From Benincasa hispida (taxonomy: Eukaryota > Streptophyta > Magnoliopsida > Cucurbitales > Cucurbitaceae): a stretch of DNA of 64,000 nt. Position numbers and translations under genes: made by a program. Under the pieces are notes generated by a model. The model ran no database searches, was not told where the DNA came from, and worked only from the letters and a program-made list of their open reading frames with translations. The stretch is taken from positions 53,291,604 through 53,355,603 of the forward strand of contig NC_052351.1 of assembly GCF_009727055.1 (NCBI RefSeq), written 5' to 3'. Of this stretch, positions 32,905-43,539 are shown piece after piece (position 1 is the first letter of the stretch; every line of letters begins with the position of its first letter).

Positions 32905-35346
32905 CCACGTTTTAATTTAACATTCCCCCCCCCCCCATCTATTAAAGACTTTAACATGTTTACCATAATTTATCTAAGTTTCATACATATAGTTCAATTT
33001 CCTATGTTTCTTTATCACATGATCCGAGCCGTGCCCTGGAATTTACCAAGTCCTGGTGTTTTGGTGGTTTGTAGACTCCTTCCTGAACATTCCGCTTTGC
33101 TACCTAGAGGGGGGGGGGGGGGGAAGATAGAAGAAAAAATTTGGAAGAGTGTGAGCTACTAAGCCCAATTAGTGGTGCTTTTAATAATAATCACTTTGCA
33201 AAACATATTTTTGGAAAGTCAATCACATAATCACAATTTCAGTATAATTTATGCATGATCATGTGTAAATTCATTCAATCATCATCTCTCCAGTTCCATG
33301 CTATACTTGGCATGTTCATATCATGTGCATATAATTAATCATAACAACTTTTTATGGAAACTTTCCTATGACCCACTTTCCTGCCAATGTGCACATCGAC
33401 AATTTTTTCCCGCTAGTCATGCTTAGGTAACTTGACTATATTTTCGCCGGTTCACCTTATTTATTTCCACCGACCGAGGCCGACTATATTTTCCTGCCAA
33501 GTACCCTTTTTTAAGCATGCTAACTTATGTAGTCGGGTATAATCTCGGTTTCCATAGAAATTTTACAGACAATATCATGGTAAGCAGCATAACATCATCA
33601 GCATGCATTTTGCACTTACATTAGCATATATTCACATATCAATGTTAAAACTAATAACCACTCACCGCAAGCAAGTTTTTCCACTAAAATCACCTTGAGA
33701 ATACCTTCTGAGAATTCCTCCATATCAATGGAAATTCCTCATTAATACTTGTTATATATAAATAATGTCAAATAGCCAAAATATCATTATTTAATCAAAG
33801 TACCAGCTTACCCTACTCCAATTTAGCCAAATCCTAAAATTAGCCTCTTTAGAGGTTATTTGGACTGTGGTAGGCAGCCGAGCGTTGGCTGTGTGCAGGG
33901 TGGGCGTGCTCTATCGCACAAGGGCTTAGACGCATTGGGCGTGCATTGCATGGTGGGGCTGCTACGCTGGCGCGTGATGCATTGCACAGTGGGGCCTGGG
34001 TGGGCTAGCACGTGGGATGTGTCGAGCGAAGCCATGCTGTTGGATGGACGCAGTGCGCAAGGCGTGCGCACAAGGTACCGGATGCGCTGCCTGGCTGTGC
34101 GTCCAGGCTGGCTCAATGCTTCACCAACGCAACCTTTGTTTCTTTTGAATCCAATTAACTTGGCAGCCTAATAACTCAAACGTAACACTCTAACTATGCT
34201 CTCAACACAAGATTTTGGTGATGGTATGAATAAATCCTTCTCGCCCAACTCCTCTATTTATAGCCATTCCAAACTCACCCCCTTGTGATAACTCAACTCC
34301 CATTTGTCTTACTTTGGAGCTGCCAACACTTAGCCTACTCTAGCCTAGCCTTGAGTTGTTCTCACCTCAACTTGCCGGCCAAAATTTCCTTTTTTGCATG
34401 TAATCTCCTTCATACACCTCCTGCTTAGGGTGATAAGACCTCCATTGCATGAAATCTCCTTTGTCCATCTCTTGTTAGAATTTTGTGTGAACCTCCTTTT
34501 GCCACCTAAATCACTTAAATACTTAAACATATTCCTCTATTTAAATTGTTAAGACTTATGATCTTATAAATATTGGCATTTCTGCTTGGAGTTTCTTTCC
34601 ATCAATTAGCCTTACTCTTTGTCCCTAACGTATCAACTTACCTCCATTGAAATTCCACTTAGCCATCGCATGAGTCGGCCATCACCAACGCATAGGGTGG
34701 CCGCTCACCCTCGACGCATGGCTTGCTAGGTATGCTTGCTCGGCCTACTTAGCATGGACGCACGACGCTGACTATCGACGCATGGTCATGCTGCCTAGGC
34801 GCTTGCTTGCTTGGCCGCATAGGCGCGCTTGGCCGCTTAGGCGCGCTCGGCCGCTTAGGCGCACTCGGCTGCATTGGCGTGTCTTCCCGCATGGGCATGT
34901 GCTTGGAATAAGGCATCGACACATGGCTGCTCAGCAGACTTAGCAGCGCTCGACGCATAGGATAGGCGTCTGGCTTGTTCGCTCGATGCATAGGTAGGGC
35001 ACTTGGCATACATGCTCGACGCATAGGCTGTGCACTTGGCCTCGACGCATGTCCTGTGTGCTTGGCATGCCCACTCGACACATGCCTCCTGCCCGTGTCC
35101 GCATGTCTTGTGCATGCCTTTGCATTGGTTGTATGTAAGTCCTAAGCCATTTTTCAAGTCTTCTTGCTTCCATTCTCCATGCACTCTTACGTTTAACATG
35201 CCTAAGCCTTCCATAGGCGTTGGCCCATTGGTCACCTTTTGGATAATTTAGTATTAATGTTTTTCACTCTTTTCCCCAATATCCTTACTTTGAATTTTTC
35301 TTCTCTATTTAACCTTCCACTTTAGATTTAGTGTTAGGGTCTTACA
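32905..35346 (-). mobile_element. Ty3/gypsy-like LTR inserted in the solo copia LTR
   Basis: The upper end is clear: on the minus strand it starts TGTAAGACCCTAACAC at 35346, and copia LTR sequence resumes at 35347. The lower end, near 32905, is inferred from loss of copia LTR similarity. The stretch has GC-rich parts (33850-34130 and 34650-35130) rich in GCATG/CGCAT words, the typical look of plant chromovirus-type LTRs. I see no pol fragment, so it is probably a solo LTR. Overlapping frames at 33856-34171 and 34749-35251 are products of GC-rich repeats, not genes. Confidence 0.55.
34813..34884 (-). repeat. 18-bp tandem repeat, four units
   Basis: Units at 34813, 34831, 34849 and 34867 are variants of GGCCGCTTAGGCGCGCTC; the last is the most diverged. 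Downstream to about 35095 spaced copies of CGACGCATAGG-type words continue. This is a GC-rich minisatellite in the gypsy-like LTR. Confidence 0.85.
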
Positions 35347-37591
35347 CGATAGCTCTTTCTCTCCCATTTTCTTATCGTCTACACGATCTATCTTTTCTCC
35401 TACCTCTACCAAATTCACTAAAGACCACACTTTGGATTCTTACTCCAAAAATTCCAAGGGCTCCAACTGGTGGTGTCATCCCTGCTGTTTATTTGTTCGT
35501 GACTGTTCGTGTTGCTACCGTTCGTGTAGACGATCGTTCTGCCACAACCGACTGATTTGTTGGGTCATACAGCGTGTAGAGGTTCTTCTGCTGCTTTCAG
35601 TTTGACGTTTGAAGAGATTCTTCAACTGGTATGAGAACTCTTTCCTTTGTGTTTTATTGTTCGAAGCATGCCGTTAATTAGTGTTATTTTGCATAACTAT
35701 CTGTTAGAATGTATATGTTGTATTTCGGTCACAATGAAATCAGATAGAACCGAATGTGCTCATGGATGCTTTTCGTTAAGAGTTCCTTCATGTGCGACAT
35801 ACAAGTGGATCATGCCTTAAGTAATAACCTAAATGATCTGTAGTAAATGAATAAAGGAGGGATACCTTATCCTGTTCACACTATGGATACGACCCACTTT
35901 GTAGATGTCACAAGTGTTGTAAAGTGCTACAAATGGTTTGATCCTGACCATTCATGTGGAGACATGCGAGGGGAGTATCCTATACAAAGAGTTTTTATAA
36001 GACCGGACCACGAGATGATTAGTCTCTTTATATAACGTCGTTGATAATTGAGACTTACATCTCACTAAGATGACCATAGGTGACATGACCTTAATCCTGA
36101 GTGAGTTGGGAACTCCTGCTCATGAGGGCGGTTCTTTGATTTGTATGGGTGAGAGTGGCCAGATTGCCAATTCAACAAGCCTACCATTTTGGGGATTCGT
36201 TCGATTGAGGAGCTGGAAACTCAGCTACACAAGACGAAATTCACTCATTCTCCAAAGTAGGGGTATGTAGATAAATTGCTCCCTTAAGGGTTGATTCCAG
36301 GTCTTGAAAATAGTGGCCACACCCTCTCCTGGCCCAAGAGGACTTAGTCATAGTAGAATTATGACTTATTATTCATTAAAGAAATCAGTGGTACTTAAGG
36401 AGTTAGATGTAACTACATGGGGCAAAACAGTGAATTGGCCTAGTTGTACTTACGAGCGATTTGTGAAGGGTCATTGCACTGTTGATTGGTCATATGGGCA
36501 CAAAATATATCTGTAGTGTGAAGAGTGCAGCTGTTGGTCTTTAGTGGAGTGACCAATAGTTAACAGATGGTGGATCTCGTTATTAAAGAGTATAATCAGT
36601 TATTCACATACTGTTGGAGCTTCAAGCTACAGGTCCATAAAGTCCCCTTGGTAGCTCAATGGGTTCAAGTTGAGAATCAGATTTTGGTTTAGTTTGAAAT
36701 GTTCAAATTAACAAGAGGAAATTCAATTATATGTGATATAATTGATATAATGTATTAGATACATTAATTGGAGGAATTAATATAAATATGATTTATATTA
36801 TATACCATAAAATAGAAAAAGAACTATGGTTTATATGTTTCATATGATGAAATATTCAAACTATAGGTTATAAATAGAATATGATAAGTTGGTTATTATA
36901 TTTATTTATAATATATTAATTATTAATTATTCTTTTTCTCTAATAACCGAATTGAGTGGGAGGTTATTGGAAGTTTTATGGTAACCGTGAGATAAAAGAA
37001 AAATGGTTTTCCAAAATTAAGTTGATGATTCATTTGGAAAAATCGCACAAAAAGGCTATCAAGTAAAAAGGTTTTACTAAGTGATAGCATAGAGAGCATA
37101 CACGATCAAGCTACGAGTTTACTATAAGATAGTTACTCGCTTAATCGTTGCTACACGACCGAGTAGCAAAGTCTATACGATAGGCTTCATCTTCTAAACG
37201 ATCGAGTATTTCGTCTATATGATAGACAGTCTTCATCTTCCACTTACTCGATTGTCTACCTTTTCTTGCTTTCCTCAATCAAAGATCATACAGATCCCAT
37301 AACTTTTGGATTCTCACACTGAAAATACCAAGGTAACACTTGTGGTCGTGTTCCTGTTCAATTCGAGGATCGAGTTGGACTCGATTAGGTTCGAGGTTCA
37401 TTCAGACGTTCGTTGCGTTCGAGCTTGTGCTAATTGAACGAGAAGTTGAACAATCAAGGGATACTTGAAGAAGAGTTCTTCAAAGGTTTGCATACTCTAT
37501 CCCTTGTATCTTTATTTATAAGAAGCATGCTGTAATTTTCTATTTATGCATAATCTGTTCGTTTCCATTTAGACTATAATTGTTTGTGTTC

Positions 37592-38240
37592 TTTTTCAAT
37601 GGGATTTGGACCGATCCACTTCCGCTTATCAAAGGATCTCTATTCAAATTTCCTTTAAAGTCTTTTACCAATTTTTTATGGACCATTCACCCCTATGATT
37701 ATAGTAATTCCTATGCACAATCACCGTATCACTACCATTTCTCTATCCCCGAGCCATTAAAGTTTGCTCAGGAGGCCGACCGAGGTATGTATTTAGAAGG
37801 TATTGTTAGGGAATTAACTGATCACCAATTCTCTATGTAGCAGGATTTTCTTAGACTCCAACAGGAGAGCCTTTAGTTAGATATAAAGGTTAGAGCTGAG
37901 GTACAACATTTGAGTGACTTGCTCGCTCAAATTACTAACTTAGTTAGGTGGTTAGAGGAGCCTTAACTACAATACCATATCTTCGAAGATACTGAAGCGT
38001 TCCCCTATGAGGCAATTCACTTTGATGATGAGGACAATGATGTGGACCTTTTTCCATGGTTAACCCCAGTAGTCGAGGCAGAAGAAGAATCGAAGCCTAA
38101 ACCAGTCAAATCTCAGGTGTTCAATTTAGAGGTCAAAAGACCTTGCCCTATTTCGACATCTAGTATTTCGTATATCTTTGAGTTTTCTTTCTTCTTGTTC
38201 TCAGGAGTCTGTTGTGTCTTTTCCTACTTTGGACTCGTTT
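37592..38240 (+). pseudogene. Unidentified reading frame in the pol-less element
   Basis: The frame runs NGIWTDPLPLIKGSLFKF, YDYSNSYAQSPYHYHFSIPE and FAQEADRGMYLEGIVRELTD, stops after HQFSM, and continues with LRLQQESL, VRAEVQHLSDLLAQITNLVR (a heptad-like, coiled-coil-looking stretch). An acidic segment FEDTEAFPYEAIHFDDEDND and PVVEAEEESKPKPVK follow. The last 60-odd residues become hydrophobic and are probably read-through. Composition with its coiled coil and acidic tail is compatible with a divergent gag. I do not recognise the family. Three nonsense codons interrupt it. Confidence 0.5.
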
Positions 38241-39710
38241 GAGTCCTTGAGTCTTTTGATTTTTTTTCCTTTTTTCAGATATAACAAAAAACTCAAATTC
38301 GACCTGTCCAGCGCCCTTTAAAAGATGAAGTTTCTTCTGAGCGTTGAGTTCTACATCAACTCAAGTAAGAAGGGGACGAAGAAATACGAGAATTTCTTCA
38401 TATTTTGAAAAGAGGATAGGTAAAATCGAGCAACTGACGTTAAATTTTTTCCCTTTCATGAGGGAGCCAGGTGAAATTTTAAATTTCTTTTTTAGGAGTA
38501 GTCTTGTCTTAATTTCTTTTAGGTAGTTTTCTTTGGCTGGAGTTTTGGTATTTGCAAGTTTTCTTTTTTATTCTCATCCTTGCATTACCCAAGCAACCCA
38601 CCCCTCATGGACTTCAATTCGGTCCTTCTTTGCTTACTTGCATGTATTAAGGACAATGCATCATTTTAGGTTGGAGGTAGATGAGTTGTATGTTGCTTGT
38701 ACTATTTGCTCTCTCGTATGTGCATCTTTTATGTCCTCTTTTTGTGCACAAAATTTTACAAAAGTTTATGTGTTTTTTGTTTGATTAGGATGAATCAGGA
38801 TATGCTTATATGCTTCTTTACTTGATTTTGTGGAATGAGCATTTGATGATCTCTATTTAAATTTTTTTTTGCATTCATTGCCTCCTTGTGTACAAATCAC
38901 CTTAGGTTTTTTCTCTTAGGTTTAGGATGGGTTTATGGTATCTTTAAGTCAGTCGTCACCTTGAAAGGCCCCATCAGCTAAAGATTGACCTTGCTAGGTA
39001 GGATGTAATATGAGACTAAGAGGAATAAAAGAGTAGTTGCCTATGGGAAAAATAAAAAAGGAGAAAGAGAAATAAAAAAGAAAAACAGAGTGTGAAGAGA
39101 AGAATAAAAAAGAGAAAAAGAAGTGAAGAGAAGAGAATGTGATGAAAAACAATGTGTAAGAATAAGAAAAGAGAATGAAAGAAAAAAAAAAGTAAAAAGT
39201 GTATTAAAAAAATGTTGTGTGAGTGCATGGATAGGGGTGAAAAGAGCTACCTCCACCGGGATAAGTTAGGACCCCGCGAGAAAAGAATGGATTGAGTCCC
39301 TACGATTGGTTGTGTGAAAGCTAGCTCCTTAAGTAAAAGAAATGGCCTTTATGTTTTATGTGTGTAAGTTTCAGGCACCTTAGTCGAAGTCTTACGTTCT
39401 TGATTAGTTTTGGTTGTTCAAAGGCTGGAGCCCGAGCTAGAAGTAGTGGGAAGATGGATGGAGGATGCCATAAGGTTATCCTAAGTCTCTAGAGCCCACC
39501 TAATTTGGTTTATCACACACATGCGCAAGAAATAATAGAAAAAGCTTTAAATTGTTCATTGAATTGCAAGTTTCATGTTTTTAATTTTTGAAGCATATTT
39601 GAGAATTGAGGCCTGAGTTAAACTTGAATGCAAAAAATTTTTGTTGTTTATTTTCTGTTTGCGTGTTTTTCTCTTGCTCGAGGACTAACAAGGTTTAGGT
39701 TGGTGGTGTC
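38241..39710 (+). other. 3' internal region of the pol-less element
   Basis: Non-coding. It contains a segment AAGGACAATGCATCATTTTAGG (38651-38672), like the GGACAATG...TTTAAG signature found after the coding part of Athila/Tat elements, and an almost pure purine tract at about 39040-39200. Just before the 3' LTR is TCGAGGACTAACAAGG then GTTTAGGTTGGTGGTGTC (to 39710), the presumed plus-strand priming tract. Confidence 0.6.
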
Positions 39711-40546
39711 TGATAGCTCTCCAAAAGAGCTATTTATTCCCACCTAGATTTTGTTGGTTCTTAGGTATTTAATGTTTTATCTAGTGGTTTTGGCATATAA
39801 AAGAGCAGAGGAGACCATTGGGACGTTATGGATGCATTTCGAGCGTAAATGGAGCAAGAAACAACAAAAGAAGGAAAATGACCTTTTTGCCCCTAGAGGG
39901 AGTGCTGCTGCGCTAGCTAGGCGCTATGCACGGTGCTAAAAGGTAGTAGTGTGCCTTGGCGAGAGCACCACAATGCTATCTTGAAGTGTCGCGGCGTTAC
40001 GAACTTTGATGGGAAAAAAGGGAGGCACGCCCAGATGGATCAATCGCAGGGGGTAATGGCGTTATGCATGGCGCCTAACGGTAGAAGGCCAGAGCGTAGT
40101 TGTGCTCTACCGAAGCATTGTGATGCTACCTAAAAATATTCTATAAATACTCCATTCTATTTAGGGTTTTGGAGAGACAGTAGGGAGAAGGAATGCACAA
40201 AGTAATAGAGATTAGAGAGGCCGTCAGTCCAACCTTAGGCAGACATTCGATAATGAGGAATTACTTAGGAACTCAATTACTCCCAAAAGTTAAAATATCC
40301 AACCCTTGAGTACATTTACCTGTTTTATTTTAAATTTCACATTCATTCTCTATACCACACTAAACCTCCCATTTATTGCTATAACTATCAAATTTGCCTA
40401 ACGAATAAATCACGCTTCGTTGTGGATTGACCCAAACTTGCCAACGTTACTATGTCTTTGTAGTAATAAAAGTAGTTCAGTTATATATAAACTCTTTTAT
40501 TTTGATTTGTGGTCTTTTGGGGGTGATACCGAAAAGGTAATAGTCA
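39711..40546 (+). repeat. 3' LTR of the pol-less element (836 bp, internally deleted)
   Basis: It starts TGATAGCTCTCC and ends GGTAATAGTCA. It follows the 5' LTR up to CAGTCCAACCT (about 40236), then jumps to the segment AATGAGGAATTAC. This loses about 0.65 kb. Frames at 39751-40133 are LTR shadows. Confidence 0.88.
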
Positions 40547-40576
40547 TTTGGCACGTTGAGTTGACATATGATGTCT

Positions 40577-40990
40577 AGAGTTCATATATTTGTGGAGTTT
40601 ATATGTCTTTATTTGGAGTGCAAAGTTATTTAGTTTGAGTTCATACGTCTGTGTTTAGGGTGCAGAGTAGAGTTCAAATGTCTGTGTTTGGGGTGTAGAG
40701 TTAAGTTCATATGTTTGGGGTATTTGGTGCAGTTTTTTGAATTCTAAATAATATGTTTTTATGATGACTATTTGTTCTAAAACCTTTTTATTTAATAGTT
40801 TATATATCTGTGGAGTTCATCTGTCTGTGTGTGGAGTGCAAAGTTATTTAGTTTGAGTTTATATGTCTCTATTTGGGGTGCAGAGTTAAGTTCATATGTC
40901 TGAGGTATCTAGTGCAATTTTTTAAACTCTAAATAACATGCTTTTATGATGACTATTTTTGTTCTAAAACATTTTTATTCAATAGTTCTA
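40577..40990. repeat. Imperfect direct duplication of about 200 bp
   Basis: Two adjacent copies (about 40577-40798 and 40799-40990) both run from TGTGGAGTT through GGAGTGCAAAGTTATTTAG, GGGGTGCAGAGTT, TTTTTATGATGACTATT and TTCTAAAAC. The second copy lacks about 30 bp. The region beside the LTR element looks like a non-autonomous DNA element or satellite-like unit; the family is not identified. Confidence 0.75.
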
Positions 40991-41640
40991 TCCATATTTG
41001 TGTTGAATAAAATATGGATTGCAATTTTTTTTCTTTTAATCTTTAAAGTTTTTCTTTCTTTTTTTTGGGTTATGAACAACAATTAACCCACTACATTTCT
41101 TGCAAAAATATAGTTAAATAAAATGAAAAATCAAAGAGAAATAAAAACTTTTGATTCCTAATTTTTCTCCATGAATTTCATCATCATCTTCTTCTTTTTC
41201 TTCCTCTCCCTGTTGTTGCTCTGTATTTTTACTATGTCATGATTTTTTTAATTGAATCTACCACATCATCTTAGCAGCCAATGAAATGTCACCACATTTC
41301 TTCAACAATATTTACTTTCATTTCCTCCAAATTTGAAGGATCACTAGAGAACAAATCTCCATTTTTCACTATTTATTGCCAGAACGTTCCAGAAAAAAAA
41401 AATCTCCATTTTATGATTTTTTTGGTTATGTATTACATATTATTCAACTACATACATACTTTTCCAAATATTATTAACATTCATTTGGTACGTGAATTCA
41501 ATTAAACAAAAATATATTTTACAAATTTCTACATACAAATATTGCAATTATTGTAAACAAAATACTATGATTTATATAATCAACAAACCTACAACATATT
41601 TTAACCGTCATCAGTCTTATAATAGTCGATAGTGATTATT
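40991..41640. other. AT-rich spacer, no gene seen
   Basis: The small plus frame at 41281-41505 has no recognisable content and low-complexity composition. I see no structural feature. Confidence 0.5.
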
Positions 41641-42110
41641 GATGTTGATTATTGAAGATGACTTTCACTGGAGTTTATAGTTGGAGGTGATTGTTGGAGC
41701 CTAATGTTGGTCTTTTAAAGGTTGTATTGGATTTAGTTGTCGGAGTTTTTCGTTGGAGGTGGTTTTCGGAGCTCAAAGTTGGTCGTTGAATTTAGTCACG
41801 TGAAATTGGTCATCGAAATTGAACATCGAAGATTATTTTCATCGAAGTTTGTAGTCAAAGGTGATTTTCAGAGCTCGAAGTTGTTACATGAAGGTGGTAT
41901 TGGAATTGGTTGCCAGAGTTTTATCGTTAGAGGTGGTTGTCGAAGCCCAAGTTGGTCGTCAGAGTTGGTCGTTCGAAGATGGTCATTGAAGGTGATTTTC
42001 ATCGAAGTTTATAGTTAGAGGTGGTTGTCGGAGCCTACAAAGGTGGTTTTCGGGGTTGGTCATCAAAGTTTTTTGTTGGAGGTGGTTACCGGAGCCCATA
42101 ATGGAGTTAT
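41640..42110 (+). repeat. Degenerate short-period repeats (GTTGGAGGTGGTTGTCGGAG type)
   Basis: Variants of GGAGGTGGTTNTCGGAGC followed by CAAAGTTGGTCGTCG recur about eight times at uneven spacing. They generate an open frame (41737-42018) of repeated SSKLVV / GGCRSP-like words. Strand asymmetry (G and T on the plus strand) is marked. A diverged minisatellite is more likely than a gene. Confidence 0.65.
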
Positions 42111-43520
42111 ACGAATACATTAGGTTCTACGAAAAAATTGTTAACTACAAACACAAAAGAAATATTTCTAGATTTCATGTCTAATTTAATTGAATTTAGG
42201 ACTATAGAACTTACCTGACAACTAATTTCGCTACCTAGTCCACAAACCATTCCTACTGATGGTCAGAATTTCTTCGAATGACCTTGAATTCATTTGAGAC
42301 ATGCCAACCGCAAGGGTAAGAAATCGTCTCTCTATTTATTTGATTTTTGACATAACTGACAAGAAGATATTGGAACATCTATTTGCAAGAGATAATGCAA
42401 GCCGAGAGATAAAAAAGAATATTCGAAATTTTGTGAACAATGCGATTTGCATTAGGTTATGGCGGAGTTTTTAACTGGTTTTATGCAAGTAAAATATAAT
42501 CAAGAAAGCTTTTATAAGTACAACACAGATTAGGCCTTCTACCTCCACACGACATTGCTTCGTCAGGCTCCCTTTTTCTTTTCTATTGATCTACTATGTT
42601 AATGTTTTCTTTTGCATTTTAAATAATATTAGATTTTGTTAATATTAGAATTTTTTAACATTAGGCTTTTCTTTTAAAAAAAAAAAAAGTTGGTATTAGT
42701 GTTATTTTTTTAGTACAATATTAGTTATTTGAGTATTAGTTATTTTGTTAGTATTAGGGTTTTAAGGGTTTAGTATTCTAGAGTTTTAGGCATTAGATTT
42801 TGTAAGTATAATCTTTTTTTTCGTTTGAGTTTCCTCTACATTTTTTGTTTATAGTTTTTTAATACAAAAAGAAGTATCCTTGTTTATTTATTTATTATAA
42901 TATTCAAATTTTTTTAGTATTGTTTTTAGTTAAAATGTTTAGTGTTTTTTTTGTTCAATAAAAAAAAATTCATAATTTGAATGAATTTTTTATACTATTT
43001 GATTTTTTTTTAAATTTAAATTTGATGTTTATAGTTTAGAAAGTATGTATGTATATATGTATGTATATGTATATATAATTCCTACAATATTCAATTTTTT
43101 TAATATTTAAGTTTGATGTTTAAAGTTTTTTATTACAAATAGTTTAGTATTAGAGTTCATTTTTTAGTACATTATATTTGTAATTTAAGCTTTCTTTGCA
43201 TTTTATGTTTATAGTTTTTTAATACAAAATAGTATTTTTTTTTCATAATATTTTATTCTTTTAGTATTAGTTTTTTAATACAAAAAATTTTAGTTTTTAT
43301 TTGTTTTTAATACAAAATGACTAAGTGATTTTTCTTAATTTTTTAAATATATTTTTTGTTCGTTTTTGTTTGAATTTAAGTTTAAGAATTAGTAAAATAA
43401 TTAGTGATGTATTGTTTGTTTTTTTTTTTTTTTTTTTTTGAAAATGACAGACAAATGTTTGGGATTTATGTTGTTTATAAATTATAATATGATTGATGAT
43501 GTTGTTTATAAATTGTAAAA
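42111..43520. other. AT-rich region upstream of the MULE relic
   Basis: Many TTAGTATTAG / TTTTAGTACAATATTAG variants, a TATG/TATA microsatellite at about 43044-43079 and a T-run of about 20 near 43420-43439. The first part of the transposase gene is not recognisable here and may be decayed or missing. Confidence 0.55.
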
Positions 43521-43539
43521 TGTTACCATCGATACTGCT

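Larger units (their letters stand above)
31350..35790 (+). mobile_element. Solo copia LTR, second family, inserted in the first and itself interrupted
   Basis: It starts TGTTGGGGTTGATGTCC at 31350 and ends GAGTTCCTTCA at 35790, the same ends as the minus-strand solo LTR at 51119-63104. Flanks TGTGA (31345-31349) and TGTGC (35791-35795) form a target duplication with one mismatch. The first part runs to about 32900 and the last part from 35347. A gypsy LTR sits between. About 2.0 kb of own sequence. Open frames at 31807-32103 (-) and 32236-32448 (+) are not genes. Confidence 0.82.
31198..37590 (+). mobile_element. Solo copia LTR (same broad family as 7.7-9.8 kb), interrupted
   Basis: 31198-31349 matches the start of the minus-strand copia LTR at 9830 (GGTGTCCTAATTCTCC, then GTAGTTTGTAA, CCAATAAAC). 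The match resumes at 35791 (ACATACAAGTGGATCATGCC) and goes on to about 37590. Its first bases are TAGGATTGG where TGGGACTAG-type is expected. No copia internal DNA adjoins it, and pol-less element DNA is on both sides, so it is a solo LTR. Excluding the insertion it is about 1.95 kb. The right end is approximate and I could not find a matching target duplication. Confidence 0.7.
29424..40546 (+). mobile_element. 11.1 kb LTR retroelement without recognisable pol (LARD-like)
   Basis: Two related LTRs (29424-30876 and 39711-40546) in the same orientation are bounded by identical 5-bp flanks TTTGG (29419-29423 and 40547-40551). A primer site of the Athila/Tat kind follows the left LTR. A polypurine-like GGTTTAGGTTGGTGGTG precedes the right one. 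The internal DNA has a short gag-like start, an unidentified frame at 37.6-38.2 kb and a purine-rich 3' part, but no protease, reverse transcriptase or integrase. About 6.4 kb of the interior is later insertions (31.2-37.6 kb), leaving roughly 2.4 kb of own internal sequence. It would depend on proteins from another element. The alternative is a pol deletion in an ordinary gypsy element. Confidence 0.85.

Noticed and set aside
33856..35251. Several overlapping open frames on both strands, some rich in Met, Cys and His
   Set aside because: They arise from GC-rich CGCATGG-type repeats in a gypsy-like LTR. Several frames being open at once is a composition effect, not evidence of coding.
39016..39256. 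Leu/Phe-rich minus-strand frames resembling a membrane protein
   Set aside because: They are the complement of the purine tract; TTT/CTT codons give Phe and Leu automatically.
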